Source: an uncultured Lachnospiraceae bacterium (GTDB lineage: Bacteria > Bacillota > Clostridia > Lachnospirales > Lachnospiraceae). From it: DNA of 64,000 bases. Positions 7,423-16,562 of this stretch are shown piece after piece. Each line of letters begins with the position of its first letter. Positions within the stretch are counted from its first letter, which is position 1. Under the pieces are notes generated by a model that saw only the letters and a list, made by a program, of their open reading frames with translations, searched no databases and was not told the DNA's origin. The DNA is taken from assembly GCA_934339365.1 (NCBI GenBank), contig CAKRHW010000003.1, forward strand, positions 65,743-129,742, written 5' to 3'. A program made the translations under genes and the position numbers.

Positions 7423-10400
7423 ATGCAAAAAAGCAAAAAGAAGTGTGCTGTAAAACGAATTATGACAGCGGTTTTAACAGCATCTGTAGCAATCAATGGC
7501 TTAACGCTATTGGAAGGGAAAAATGTTGCATATGCAGCAAATGAGGAGACACAGACTGGATTAGAAGATTCCGGCCTGGATTACGATTATGCAAGAGCAT
7601 TGCAATATTCGATGTATTTTTATGATGCAAATATGTGTGGCGATAAGGTAAAAGATAACACACAATTTTCCTGGAGAGGAGATTGTCATACATATGATGC
7701 GCAGGTTCCATTGCAACCAATGGATACAAAGGAAAATGGAACCAATTTATCACAAGCATTTATTGACAAGTATCAGGATGTCTTAGATCCAGATGGCGAT
7801 GGTAAGGTGGATGTTGCCGGTGGATTTCATGATGCCGGTGATCATGTGAAGTTTGGTATGCCGGAGAATTATTCTGCTGCAACATTAGGATGGGGATACT
7901 ATGAATTTAGAAATTCCTATACATCTTTAGGATTAGATCAGCATATCGAGACAATCTTAAGATATTTTAATGACTATTTGATGAAGTGCACCTTCCGGGA
8001 TAAGAATGGAACTGTTATTGCACATTGTTATCAGGTAGGAGATGGAGATATTGATCATAGTTACTGGGAGGCACCGGAAGTTGATTCCATGGCACGTCCG
8101 GCATATTTCCTGACAGCGGAAAAGCCACAGACAGATTATGTTGTTTCAGCAGCAGCATCACTAACGATTAATTATTTAAATTTTAAGGATACTGATCCGG
8201 ATTATGCAAAAAAATCCTTAGATTATGCAAAGGCATTATGGGATTATGCAAATGCAAATGAAAAAACATTATCAGATAACGGAGATGGACCAAAAGCATA
8301 CTATTATTCTAATAAATGGGAAGATGATTATTGCTGGGCCGGAGCCTGGCTTTACAAGGCAACAGAAGATAAAACTTATTTAGATCAGATTCTTCCATAT
8401 ATTGATTATTATGCTCCATCCGGATGGGCTTATTGCTGGAATGATGTATGGTCTGGAGCACTTACTATTTTGGGTGAGATTGATTTAGAACATCCGGAAC
8501 TGGATCTTCAGAATATGTACCGTAAAGTACAGGGAAAAACACAGTATGAAGATGCAGATTTCTGGAAACAGATTGAAAAAGCAATTAATACCTGGATGAC
8601 ACATTATACAACTCCTGGCGGATATGCGTTCTTAAATCAATGGGGATCTGCCAGATATAATACATCCATGCAATATGTCACTTTAGTTTATGAGAAGTAT
8701 CATAAAGGAACAACTCCATCAAGTTATGCAAAATGGGCAGAGAGTCAGATGCAATATATCATGGGAAATAATCCTTTAAACAGATGTTATATTGTAGGAT
8801 ATAATGAAAAATCGGTTAAATATCCACATCATAGAGCAGCCTCTGGTCTTTTAAGCGCAGAAGATACAAGAGAACAGAAGCATGTACTTTATGGTGCACT
8901 GGCCGGTGGTCCAGATGGAAAAGATAATCATAATGATACAACTGCTGACTGGGTTTATAACGAGGTAACAATTGATTATAATGCGGCATTTGTAGGAGCA
9001 TGTGCAGGACTCTATGAATTTTTCAAAACCGATGATATGGCAATTACAAAGGATTTTCCACCGGCAGACAAATCATCAGAAGAGGGAGGCGGAAAGGATT
9101 ACTGGGTAGAAGCCTTTGCAGTAGATGATTTACATGATGACGGAGCCGGTGTGACAAAGATTTCTTTAAAAGTTATGACAGATGCAGCAGATGCTAAGAA
9201 AGACATCTCTGTAAGATATTATTTTAATTCAGAAGAAATTAAGGATATAAAAAAGGTTGAGGTCAAAGAACTATACGACCAGGCCAGTGCTGAGGAAGAA
9301 AAAGCAGATGGAGTAATTTCAGGACCATTTCAGTATGATAAAAAGGAAAATACATATTATGTGGAAGTAAAATGGGATGGATATGCCATTGCTAATTCAG
9401 GAAAGAAATATCAATTCTCAATGGGAATGTACTGGGGTGATTTCTGGAATCCTAAAAATGATTACAGCTATCAGAATCTGCCGGTTTTACAGGATACAGA
9501 CATGTTTGGAAATGGAAACGAAGTTCGGACAGATAAGATATGTGTTTATTCTGATGGCGTTTTAGTGGGAGGCGTAGAGCCAGATGGTACAAAACCATCC
9601 GGAGCAGATTCTGAAACAACAGAACAGACTTCTACAACTGCAGAAACTACCAGACAACCAGTTACAGGAAATGAAAGTACAAGGAATGAGACGACAACTA
9701 ATGCAGAAACTACAAGTAATTTTGCAACAACGGAACAAAATACCAGTACAGAAGTTAATACAGAAGAACCTGCAACTACAAGAACAGAAGAGCCGACAGA
9801 AGAACCAACAACGGTAGAACCAACAATAGAACCAGCTACAAGCACAGAAATAACAACAGATCCTGCTACAAGTATCACTACAACAGAACCTGCAGATCGT
9901 ACAGAGACAATTACAAATCAGCCTGTTACAACTAGACAGGAGGCGACAACAAAACCTGATGCAAGTACTGAAGTAACTACGAAGCAACCGGTTACATCAG
10001 CAGAAAATACGTCAAGAGATGAGCAGACGGAAAAAGAAACAACGACAGAAAACAGTCTTATTACGACCCCTTCACAAGAGGGTAAGCCATCATTGAATCA
10101 AAGTGCGATTGCGTTAAATGTTGGTGAAAGCGTACAATTAACATGTGAAAATACATCTGGCAGTATATTGAAATGGAGTTCAGCAGATGAGAGGATTGCT
10201 ACAGTTGATCAAAATGGTTTGGTTACAGGAAAGGCTGCGGGCAACACAAAAGTGATTCTGATTGTAAATGGAACAGCATGTGTCTGTTCGGTTACGGTTG
10301 TAAAAAAGAATACAGGAGAACAGGATAGTACAACAACAATACAGACAGAGACAACACAACAGGTAACAACCAGACAAAATCCAACAACAAAACAGGAACC

Positions 10401-11166
10401 GACAACCAGTCAGGAATCAACAACAAAACAGGAACAGACAACCAGTCAGGAATCAACAACAAAACAGGAACCGGCAACCAGTCAGGAGCCGACAACAAAG
10501 CAAGAACCGACAACCAGTCAGAATCCGACAACAACAAAGCAGGAGCCGTCAACGAGCCAGGAACCGACAACTAGTCAGGAACCAACAACAAAGCAGGAAC
10601 CGACAACGAAACAAGAACCAGCAACCAGTCAAAATCCAACAACAAAACAGGAACAGACAACAGCTGCTGTTGAGAATCCTGCAAATTCAGGAAAGAATGA
10701 CTTGATTTCAACAAGTCAGACAGACAAAGTTTCTGTTGGAAAGACAATTGCGTATAATGGAGTAAAATATAAGATTATCAGTGCAAACGGTACGAAAAAT
10801 GAGGCAATGGCAATTGGCTTAAAATCTAAAAATTATTCAAAAGCATTGATTGCAAAACAGATTCGTTATTGTGGAAAGATATATAAAGTAACAGCAATAC
10901 AGAGTAAGGCATTTAAAAAATGCAAGAAACTGAAAAAAGTTGTAATTAGTGCCAATATTAAAAAGATTGGTGGTCAGGCATTTTATCAATGCAAGAAATT
11001 GAAAGATGTTGTAATTTCTTCAAAACAGTTAAAATCAATTGGAAGAGGTGCCTTTGCTAAAAATTCCAAAGGTTTGACGATTCGGATTATCAGACAAAAA
11101 AAGAATAGTTATCAGAAGATGATTAAGAAATCCAAAGGATTTTATGGAAAAATAAAAGTACAATAA
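7423..11166 (+). CDS. Secreted GH9 cellulase with CBM3, Big_2 and LRR_5-like C-terminus
   Basis: This is a predicted extracellular processive-type endoglucanase of 1247 residues. The start at 7423 follows an AGAAGGAG site; the frame extends 14 codons further up without one. A signal peptide ends near residue 36. The GH9 domain (about 49-536) contains the DAGDHVKFG motif (Asp137-Asp140), the HHRAASG motif and the catalytic Glu514 in VYNEVTIDYNAAF. A CBM3-like module (about 557-720) ends in the typical YSDGVLVGG. Then follow a Thr/Glu/Gln linker, a Big_2 domain (about 887-963), a second linker of TTKQEPTTSQ-like units (about 967-1086) and a lysine-rich LRR_5-like domain (about 1099-1246). GH9 joined directly to CBM3 is the classic processive endoglucanase plan. 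No dockerin and no LPXTG motif are seen. Confidence 0.93.
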   Translation: MQKSKKKCAVKRIMTAVLTASVAINGLTLLEGKNVAYAANEETQTGLEDSGLDYDYARALQYSMYFYDANMCGDKVKDNTQFSWRGDCHTYDAQVPLQPMDTKENGTNLSQAFIDKYQDVLDPDGDGKVDVAGGFHDAGDHVKFGMPENYSAATLGWGYYEFRNSYTSLGLDQHIETILRYFNDYLMKCTFRDKNGTVIAHCYQVGDGDIDHSYWEAPEVDSMARPAYFLTAEKPQTDYVVSAAASLTINYLNFKDTDPDYAKKSLDYAKALWDYANANEKTLSDNGDGPKAYYYSNKWEDDYCWAGAWLYKATEDKTYLDQILPYIDYYAPSGWAYCWNDVWSGALTILGEIDLEHPELDLQNMYRKVQGKTQYEDADFWKQIEKAINTWMTHYTTPGGYAFLNQWGSARYNTSMQYVTLVYEKYHKGTTPSSYAKWAESQMQYIMGNNPLNRCYIVGYNEKSVKYPHHRAASGLLSAEDTREQKHVLYGALAGGPDGKDNHNDTTADWVYNEVTIDYNAAFVGACAGLYEFFKTDDMAITKDFPPADKSSEEGGGKDYWVEAFAVDDLHDDGAGVTKISLKVMTDAADAKKDISVRYYFNSEEIKDIKKVEVKELYDQASAEEEKADGVISGPFQYDKKENTYYVEVKWDGYAIANSGKKYQFSMGMYWGDFWNPKNDYSYQNLPVLQDTDMFGNGNEVRTDKICVYSDGVLVGGVEPDGTKPSGADSETTEQTSTTAETTRQPVTGNESTRNETTTNAETTSNFATTEQNTSTEVNTEEPATTRTEEPTEEPTTVEPTIEPATSTEITTDPATSITTTEPADRTETITNQPVTTRQEATTKPDASTEVTTKQPVTSAENTSRDEQTEKETTTENSLITTPSQEGKPSLNQSAIALNVGESVQLTCENTSGSILKWSSADERIATVDQNGLVTGKAAGNTKVILIVNGTACVCSVTVVKKNTGEQDSTTTIQTETTQQVTTRQNPTTKQEPTTSQESTTKQEQTTSQESTTKQEPATSQEPTTKQEPTTSQNPTTTKQEPSTSQEPTTSQEPTTKQEPTTKQEPATSQNPTTKQEQTTAAVENPANSGKNDLISTSQTDKVSVGKTIAYNGVKYKIISANGTKNEAMAIGLKSKNYSKALIAKQIRYCGKIYKVTAIQSKAFKKCKKLKKVVISANIKKIGGQAFYQCKKLKDVVISSKQLKSIGRGAFAKNSKGLTIRIIRQKKNSYQKMIKKSKGFYGKIKVQ

Positions 11167-11172
11167 AAGGCA

Positions 11173-11200
11173 AAAGCGGTCACAGTTATGTGGCCGCTTT
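11173..11200. terminator. Possible terminator hairpin after the GH9 gene
   Basis: AAAGCGGTCACA pairs with TGTGGCCGCTTT (one G-U) around a GTTA loop. An A-run follows directly on the plus strand, with a T-run only about 12 bases later. Termination is therefore plausible but not textbook. Confidence 0.45.
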
Positions 11201-11357
11201 AAAAAAATAAGATTTTTTTAAGAAAAATAATCTTCCATTTTAGGATAAATATGTTTATAATTAGTTCATGCCTTTTGAAGAAAAATGGATATACTATAAA
11301 TATCTATTATTTATTTTAACAGAAAATGGGTTATAAATGATTTAGAAGGAGAAAAGT

Positions 11358-12347
11358 ATGTTAGTAACGGATATTGGAATTGATTTAGGAACTGCAAGTG
11401 TTCTTGTTTATATTAGAGGAAAAGGTGTAGTTTTAAAAGAACCATCAGTAGTTGCATTTGATAGAGACACCAATAAAATAAAAGCTATTGGAGAAGAAGC
11501 CAGACTGATGATTGGAAGAACACCAGGGAATATTGTTGCAATCCGCCCATTGAGACAAGGGGTAATTTCGGATTATAAAGTAACAGAAAAAATGGTAAAA
11601 TATTTCATTCAGAAAGCGGTAGGTAAAAAGACATATAAAAAACCAAGAATCAGCGTATGTGTACCAACAGGTGCTACGGAAGTGGAAGAGAGAGCTGTAA
11701 AAGATGCCACATATGAGGCAGGAGCAAGAGAAGTACACATTATTGAAGAGCCTCTTGCCGCTGCTATTGGAGCAGGAATTGATATCACAAAGCCATGTGG
11801 AAATATGATTGTAGATATAGGAGGAGGTACTACAGATATTGCGGTTATTTCCTTAGGAGGAACGGTGGAAAGTACATCAATTAAGGTGGCTGGCGATGAT
11901 TTTGACGAGGCAATTGTACGTTATATGAGAAAAAAACACAATTTACTGGTAGGAGACCGTACAGCCGAAGATATTAAGATTGCCATTGGAACAGCCTATC
12001 CGTTATCAGATGTTTTAAAGACAGAAGTCAGAGGACGAAATCTGGTTACAGGATTGCCAAAGACAATTGAAGTCACATCAGATGAGATAGAGGAAGCATT
12101 GAGAGAACCGACTGCTCAGATTGTAGAGGCAGTGCATACTGTTTTAGAGACAACGCCACCTGAACTTGCAGCAGATATTGCAGACAGAGGAATTGTTTTA
12201 ACCGGTGGAGGCTGTTTGTTAAGAGGATTAGAGTCATTGATTGAATCTAAAACAGGAATTAATACAGTAACAGCAGAAGACCCAATGACCTGCGTTGCAA
12301 TAGGGACAGGAAGATATATTGAGTATTTAAATGGTGGATTGAAATAG
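11358..12347 (+). CDS. mbl: MreB/Mbl rod-shape determining actin homologue
   Basis: This 329-residue bacterial actin forms membrane-associated filaments that guide side-wall synthesis. The nucleotide-binding signatures are present: phosphate 1 DIGIDLGTAS at the N-terminus, phosphate 2 IVDIGGGTTDIAVI in the middle and the adenosine motif VLTGGGCLLRGL near the end. An AGAAGGAG site precedes the ATG. The symbol mbl is favoured over mreB because spoIIID lies nearby, the usual neighbour of mbl, and because no mreCD follows. The next gene, recD2, begins 17 bp later. Confidence 0.85.
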   Translation: MLVTDIGIDLGTASVLVYIRGKGVVLKEPSVVAFDRDTNKIKAIGEEARLMIGRTPGNIVAIRPLRQGVISDYKVTEKMVKYFIQKAVGKKTYKKPRISVCVPTGATEVEERAVKDATYEAGAREVHIIEEPLAAAIGAGIDITKPCGNMIVDIGGGTTDIAVISLGGTVESTSIKVAGDDFDEAIVRYMRKKHNLLVGDRTAEDIKIAIGTAYPLSDVLKTEVRGRNLVTGLPKTIEVTSDEIEEALREPTAQIVEAVHTVLETTPPELAADIADRGIVLTGGGCLLRGLESLIESKTGINTVTAEDPMTCVAIGTGRYIEYLNGGLK

Positions 12348-12364
12348 TGGAGGCTGAACGATAA

Positions 12365-14602
12365 ATGACAACAGTGACAGGATATGTGGATCACATTATC
12401 TTTAGAAATGAAGATAATGGATACACAGTTTTCCAGTTAATGGAAGGGAAAAAGGAACATATTTGTGTAGGAATTGTAGAGATGGTGCAAGAGGGGGGAT
12501 ATGTTGAGATTACAGGTGAAGAAATTATTCATCCTGTCTATGATAAGCAGATTAAAATTCATACATACGAAATAAGAGTCCCGGAAGATGAGGACTCTAT
12601 TTTGCGTTACTTAGGTTCGGGTGCAATAAAAGGAATTGGATTAAAACTGGCTGACCGTATTATACGCAAGTTTGGAAAAGATACACTTCAGATTATCGAT
12701 GAAGAACCAGAGCGTCTTGCAGAGGTAAAAGGAATCAGTATCGGAAAAGCAATGGAAATATCAGATCAGATATCTGAAAAAAAAGATATGAGACAGGCAA
12801 TGATGTATTTGCAGAAATATGGAATTTCCACCAGACTGGCATTGAAGATTTACAACCAATATGGAAGCTCTATGTATCAGATTTTAGATACCAATCCTTA
12901 TAAAATGGCAGATGATATAGAGGGAGTAGGTTTTAAAGTTGCAGATGAAATTGCAAAAAAAATTGGAATATTAGCGGATTCAGATTTTAGAATTGAATCT
13001 GGAATTGTATATACGCTCCAGCAGGCAGCACTAAATGGACATACTTATCTTCCGATGGATGAACTGATTTGTGATGCAAAAAAATTGCTTGGCATTGAAG
13101 AAATTGAAATGGATAAGCATATCATGGATCTTGTAATTGAAAAAAAGATTATCGTAAAGGAATGGAATCAGGTACAGGCGGTTTATACTTCGAATTTTTA
13201 TTATACAGAATTAAAAGTTGCCAAGCAGCTATGTGATTTGAATTTCAAACAGGAACTGAATGAGGAGGAAACGTATAAAGAAATTAATCATATAGAGAAG
13301 AAATTACAAATTTCATTGGATGAATTACAAAAGAAAGCTGTTTATGAAGCTGCATCATCTGGAGTTGTTGTTCTTACCGGAGGACCCGGTACAGGAAAAA
13401 CAACTACAATTAATGCGATGATTCATTTTTTTGAACAGCAGGGAGATGTGATATTACTTGCAGCACCTACCGGACGTGCCGCAAAAAGAATGTCTGAGGC
13501 AACGGGGTATGAGGCACAGACGATTCACAGACTACTCGAATTTACAGGAGGAGTAGGTGAGTCTGATACCATTAGTCATTTTGAAAGGAATGAAGAAAAT
13601 CAATTAGAAGCAGATGTGATTATTATAGATGAGATGTCTATGGTGGATATTTTTTTAATGAGTGCATTATTAAAAGCTGTTCTGACAGGAACAAGACTGA
13701 TATTGGTAGGAGATGTGGACCAGTTACCATCTGTCAGCCCGGGAAATGTGTTAAAAGATATTATAAACAGCGGATGCTTTCCAGTTGTAATGTTAAATAA
13801 GATATTTCGTCAGGCAACAGAAAGTGAAATTATTACAAATGCACATAGAATTAATCAAGGAAAACCTGTTAAGTTTACAAATAAAAAAGACTTTTTATAT
13901 ATAGAAAGGGACAATGCCAATCGGATTGCAGGTGTTATTACTACTTTAATCCGGGAAAAACTGCCAAAGTATGTTCATGCGCAACAGCTTGATATTCAGG
14001 TGTTATCTCCTACGAGAATTGGAAATCTAGGTACTATTAATTTGAATCGAACGCTTCAGGAACAACTGAATCCGGAAAAACCAGGAAAACAACAAAAGGA
14101 ATATGGAGAGATTGTTTTTCGGGAAGGTGATAAGGTAATGCAGATAAAAAATAATTATCAGATTGCATGGGAAAAGAAAAGTAGTTTTGGACATGTAGTA
14201 GAAGAAGGGCAGGGAGTGTTTAATGGAGATATGGGAGTGATTACCAAAATCAATTTAACGACAGAATTGATGGAGGTAGAGTTTGATGAAGGCAGAAGAG
14301 TAAGATATAGTTTTAAGAATCTAGATGAATTAGAACTTGCATATGCAGTGACAGTTCATAAATCACAGGGAAGTGAGTATCCGGCTGTGATTATTCCGGT
14401 TTTATCAGGACCGAAAATGCTGATGAACCGAAATGTATTATATACTGCTGTTACAAGAGCAAAATCATGTGTCTGTCTGGTGGGACTGAAATCTACAATT
14501 CAGGCAATGATTGAAAATGAAGGGGAGCACAAAAGATATTCCGGATTAGACCGGAGAATTAAAGAAATAAACCATATAGAAACAGAAGAAATCGTATCAT
14601 AA
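12365..14602 (+). CDS. recD2: RecD2-type ATP-dependent 5'-3' DNA helicase
   Basis: This is a 745-residue superfamily 1B helicase of the RecD2/YrrC family, which acts in DNA repair without RecBC. An N-terminal OB-like region (about 1-75) is followed by helix-hairpin-helix repeats (GAIKGIGLKLADRII, IEGVGFKVADEIA). The motor carries Walker A GGPGTGKTTT, Walker B IIIDEMSMVD and the C-terminal motif VTVHKSQGSEY. The long N-terminal extension distinguishes RecD2 from RecBCD RecD. It is placed 10 bp ahead of comF, probably in one operon with mbl. Confidence 0.92.
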   Translation: MTTVTGYVDHIIFRNEDNGYTVFQLMEGKKEHICVGIVEMVQEGGYVEITGEEIIHPVYDKQIKIHTYEIRVPEDEDSILRYLGSGAIKGIGLKLADRIIRKFGKDTLQIIDEEPERLAEVKGISIGKAMEISDQISEKKDMRQAMMYLQKYGISTRLALKIYNQYGSSMYQILDTNPYKMADDIEGVGFKVADEIAKKIGILADSDFRIESGIVYTLQQAALNGHTYLPMDELICDAKKLLGIEEIEMDKHIMDLVIEKKIIVKEWNQVQAVYTSNFYYTELKVAKQLCDLNFKQELNEEETYKEINHIEKKLQISLDELQKKAVYEAASSGVVVLTGGPGTGKTTTINAMIHFFEQQGDVILLAAPTGRAAKRMSEATGYEAQTIHRLLEFTGGVGESDTISHFERNEENQLEADVIIIDEMSMVDIFLMSALLKAVLTGTRLILVGDVDQLPSVSPGNVLKDIINSGCFPVVMLNKIFRQATESEIITNAHRINQGKPVKFTNKKDFLYIERDNANRIAGVITTLIREKLPKYVHAQQLDIQVLSPTRIGNLGTINLNRTLQEQLNPEKPGKQQKEYGEIVFREGDKVMQIKNNYQIAWEKKSSFGHVVEEGQGVFNGDMGVITKINLTTELMEVEFDEGRRVRYSFKNLDELELAYAVTVHKSQGSEYPAVIIPVLSGPKMLMNRNVLYTAVTRAKSCVCLVGLKSTIQAMIENEGEHKRYSGLDRRIKEINHIETEEIVS

Positions 14603-14611
14603 AGAGGGAAA

Positions 14612-15334
14612 ATGAAAAAGAAATTCGAGGACATAAAAAAAATAGCTGCTGCAATTTTATATCCACCGGTTTGCCCGGTTTGTAAAAAAATATTAGGATA
14701 CCAGAAACTTATTTGCGGAAAATGTAGCGAAAAAATGATTGCAGTAGGTGAAAATACATGCAAATCCTGTGGAAAACCATTAGAAAATGAAGAAAGAGAA
14801 TACTGCTATGACTGTAGCAAAAAAAAGCATTATTACGAACAGGGAGTTGCAGCGTTTCGGTATAATGAAACGGTTAAGAAAACAATTTATGAATTCAAAT
14901 ATCAAAACAAGCGTGAGTATGCCGAATATTATACCAGGCAACTGATATTACAATATGACCACATATTTAAGCAATGGGGAATAGAGGCGATTGTTCCGGT
15001 CCCAATTTATAAATTAAAAAAAAGAAAACGGGGCTTTAATCAGGCACAATTGATCGGAAAAGAATTAAGTTATCATTTACAGATTCCATGTATCAATCAA
15101 TGGCTGATTCGGGTGAAAAATACAATTCCACAAAAAGAACTGAATGATGCAGGGAGAAAAAAGAATCTAGAAGATGCTTTTGCAGTCAAAAAAGACTATC
15201 CTTATAAAACGGTTCTGTTAGTAGATGATATCTATACAACCGGAAGCACAATCGATCACTGTGCAAAGATTTTAAAGGCAAATGGATGTAAAAAGGTGTA
15301 TTTTGCTGCTGTATCAATTGGACAGGGGATTTAG
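14612..15334 (+). CDS. comF: ComF family phosphoribosyltransferase-like protein
   Basis: This 240-residue protein is of the ComF/GntX family, linked to DNA uptake during competence in Bacillus and other bacteria. The N-terminal third holds paired zinc-ligand cysteines (CPVC, CGKC, CKSC, CYDC). The C-terminal half carries the phosphoribosyltransferase motif VLLVDDIYTTGST. The ATG follows an AGAGGG site 10 bp after recD2, suggesting translational coupling. Natural competence is not established here; the gene is widespread in non-competent Firmicutes. Confidence 0.9.
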   Translation: MKKKFEDIKKIAAAILYPPVCPVCKKILGYQKLICGKCSEKMIAVGENTCKSCGKPLENEEREYCYDCSKKKHYYEQGVAAFRYNETVKKTIYEFKYQNKREYAEYYTRQLILQYDHIFKQWGIEAIVPVPIYKLKKRKRGFNQAQLIGKELSYHLQIPCINQWLIRVKNTIPQKELNDAGRKKNLEDAFAVKKDYPYKTVLLVDDIYTTGSTIDHCAKILKANGCKKVYFAAVSIGQGI

Positions 15335-15361
15335 AGCGTATAAGAAAATAGCAAAAAGTAG

Positions 15362-15391
15362 TTGACTTCATTTAGCGTGTTATGTTATATT
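15362..15391 (+). promoter_or_regulatory. Promoter of the rpmG-secE-nusG-rplKA operon
   Basis: A TTGACT -35 (15362-15367) is spaced 17 or 18 bp from TTATAT/TATATT (15385-15391). The start site near 15397 gives a leader of about 105 nt before rpmG. Confidence 0.65.
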
Positions 15392-15422
15392 TAACTAGCG
15401 TTGGAAGAAGTCTTTTTTTTTA

Positions 15423-15454
15423 TGCCCATTTTTCGTTATCCCACAACGAGGGCA
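15423..15454 (+). promoter_or_regulatory. Hairpin in the rpmG 5' leader
   Basis: TGCCC (15423-15427) pairs with GGGCA (15450-15454), and inside it CGTT pairs with AACG around a 7-base loop. An asymmetric internal loop separates the two stems, as in many ribosomal-protein binding sites. Function is not shown. Confidence 0.35.
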
Positions 15455-15501
15455 CAAAAAAAGCGAATAGCAAATTAAAATTAAAAGTGGAGGTGGACGT
15501 T

Positions 15502-15651
15502 GTGCGCACAAAGATCACATTGGCCTGTACGGAATGTCAGCAGAGAAATTATAATATGACAAAAGACAAGAAGTCACATCCGGACAGAATGGAGACAAAG
15601 AAGTATTGCAGATTCTGTAAGAAACACACATTACACAAGGAAACAAAATAG
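15502..15651 (+). CDS. rpmG: 50S ribosomal protein L33, zinc-binding form
   Basis: A 49-residue L33 starts at the GTG at 15502, behind a GGAGGTGG site. The open frame extends 40 codons further upstream, but that stretch has no L33 homology and lies in the leader. Cys9, Cys12, Cys36 and Cys39 make the four-cysteine zinc site of the C+ type, so this paralogue should depend on zinc. It heads the secE-nusG operon, the normal Firmicutes arrangement. Confidence 0.93.
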   Translation: MRTKITLACTECQQRNYNMTKDKKSHPDRMETKKYCRFCKKHTLHKETK

Positions 15652-15678
15652 TCAGCAATAGAATAATGGAGGCGAAAC

Positions 15679-15930
15679 ATGAGCGAATCAGTAGAAAACA
15701 TAACTGATTCTTCTAAATCAGAAGAAACCGCTGCCAAGAAGAAAGAAAAAGCTCCAAAGAAAAACTGGTGGAAAGGTTTAAAATCTGAATTTAAGAAGAT
15801 TATTTGGCCGGACAGACTTGCAGTTGCCAAGAAGACAACAGCAGTAATCGTTATTTCTATTATACTAGGATGCATTATTAAAGTGCTTGATATGGCTATT
15901 CAATTTGGTTTATCATTTATTATTAAATAG
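15679..15930 (+). CDS. secE: Preprotein translocase subunit SecE
   Basis: At 83 residues this is the short Gram-positive form of SecE. A charged Lys-rich N-terminus leads to the amphipathic conserved segment (GLKSEFKKIIWPDR) and one C-terminal transmembrane helix. SecE clamps SecY in the translocon; secY is encoded about 35 kb downstream. The start follows an AATGGAGG site, 27 bp after rpmG. Confidence 0.92.
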   Translation: MSESVENITDSSKSEETAAKKKEKAPKKNWWKGLKSEFKKIIWPDRLAVAKKTTAVIVISIILGCIIKVLDMAIQFGLSFIIK

Positions 15931-15943
15931 TGAATTACAGTAG

Positions 15944-15971
15944 TTGCAAAAAGTAAAGATTCTTTTTGCAA
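15944..15971 (+). other. Perfect 10-bp hairpin between secE and nusG
   Basis: TTGCAAAAAG and CTTTTTGCAA flank an 8-base loop. No T-run follows, so it is unlikely to be a full terminator. It may mark an mRNA processing or pausing site that sets nusG level apart from secE. Confidence 0.5.
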
Positions 15972-15994
15972 TACAGATAGGAGTAAGGTAACAT

Positions 15995-16510
15995 ATGTCA
16001 GAGGCAAACTGGTATGTAGTTCATACCTATTCAGGATATGAAAATAAGGTAAAAGCCAACATTGAAAAGACAATTGAAAACAGACACTTAGAAGATCAGA
16101 TTCTTGAAGTTTCTGTGCCTATGCAGGATGTAGTGGAATTAAAAGATGGTGTAAAAAAAGAATCATCAAAGAAAATGTTCCCAGGATATGTTCTTATTAA
16201 CATGGTTATGAATGATGATACATGGTTTGTAGTAAGAAATACCAGAGGGGTTACAGGGTTTGTTGGACCAGGGTCGAAACCGGTACCACTCACAAAGGAA
16301 GAGATGATTCCATTAGGAATTGACAAACCTGATATTGTTGTAGATTATGAAATTGGAGATACCGTTTCTGTCACAGCAGGTGTATGGTCAGGTACTGTGG
16401 GTGTCATTAAAAAGATTGATGACAGCAAACAGTCTGTTACAATTAATGTTGATATGTTTGGACGTGAAACGCCTGTTGAACTAAGTTTCACAGAAATTAA
16501 AAAAATGTAG
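15995..16510 (+). CDS. nusG: Transcription termination/antitermination factor NusG
   Basis: This 171-residue NusG binds RNA polymerase beta prime and couples transcription to translation or Rho. The NGN domain opens with NWYVVHTYSGYENKVK and the C-terminal KOW domain contains VWSGTVGVIKKID. Length and domain order are normal. The ATG follows a TAGGAG site; rplK begins 52 bp later. Confidence 0.96.
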   Translation: MSEANWYVVHTYSGYENKVKANIEKTIENRHLEDQILEVSVPMQDVVELKDGVKKESSKKMFPGYVLINMVMNDDTWFVVRNTRGVTGFVGPGSKPVPLTKEEMIPLGIDKPDIVVDYEIGDTVSVTAGVWSGTVGVIKKIDDSKQSVTINVDMFGRETPVELSFTEIKKM

Positions 16511-16562
16511 AAAATAAGTGGGAGAAGAAATTCTTTCGATAATACCACAAGGAGGTGCCATT

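Noticed and set aside
15382..15501. Extended N-terminus of L33
   Set aside because: The ATG at 15382 lies upstream of the predicted transcription start and overlaps the promoter region; the GTG at 15502 has a good ribosome-binding site and gives the normal 49-residue protein.
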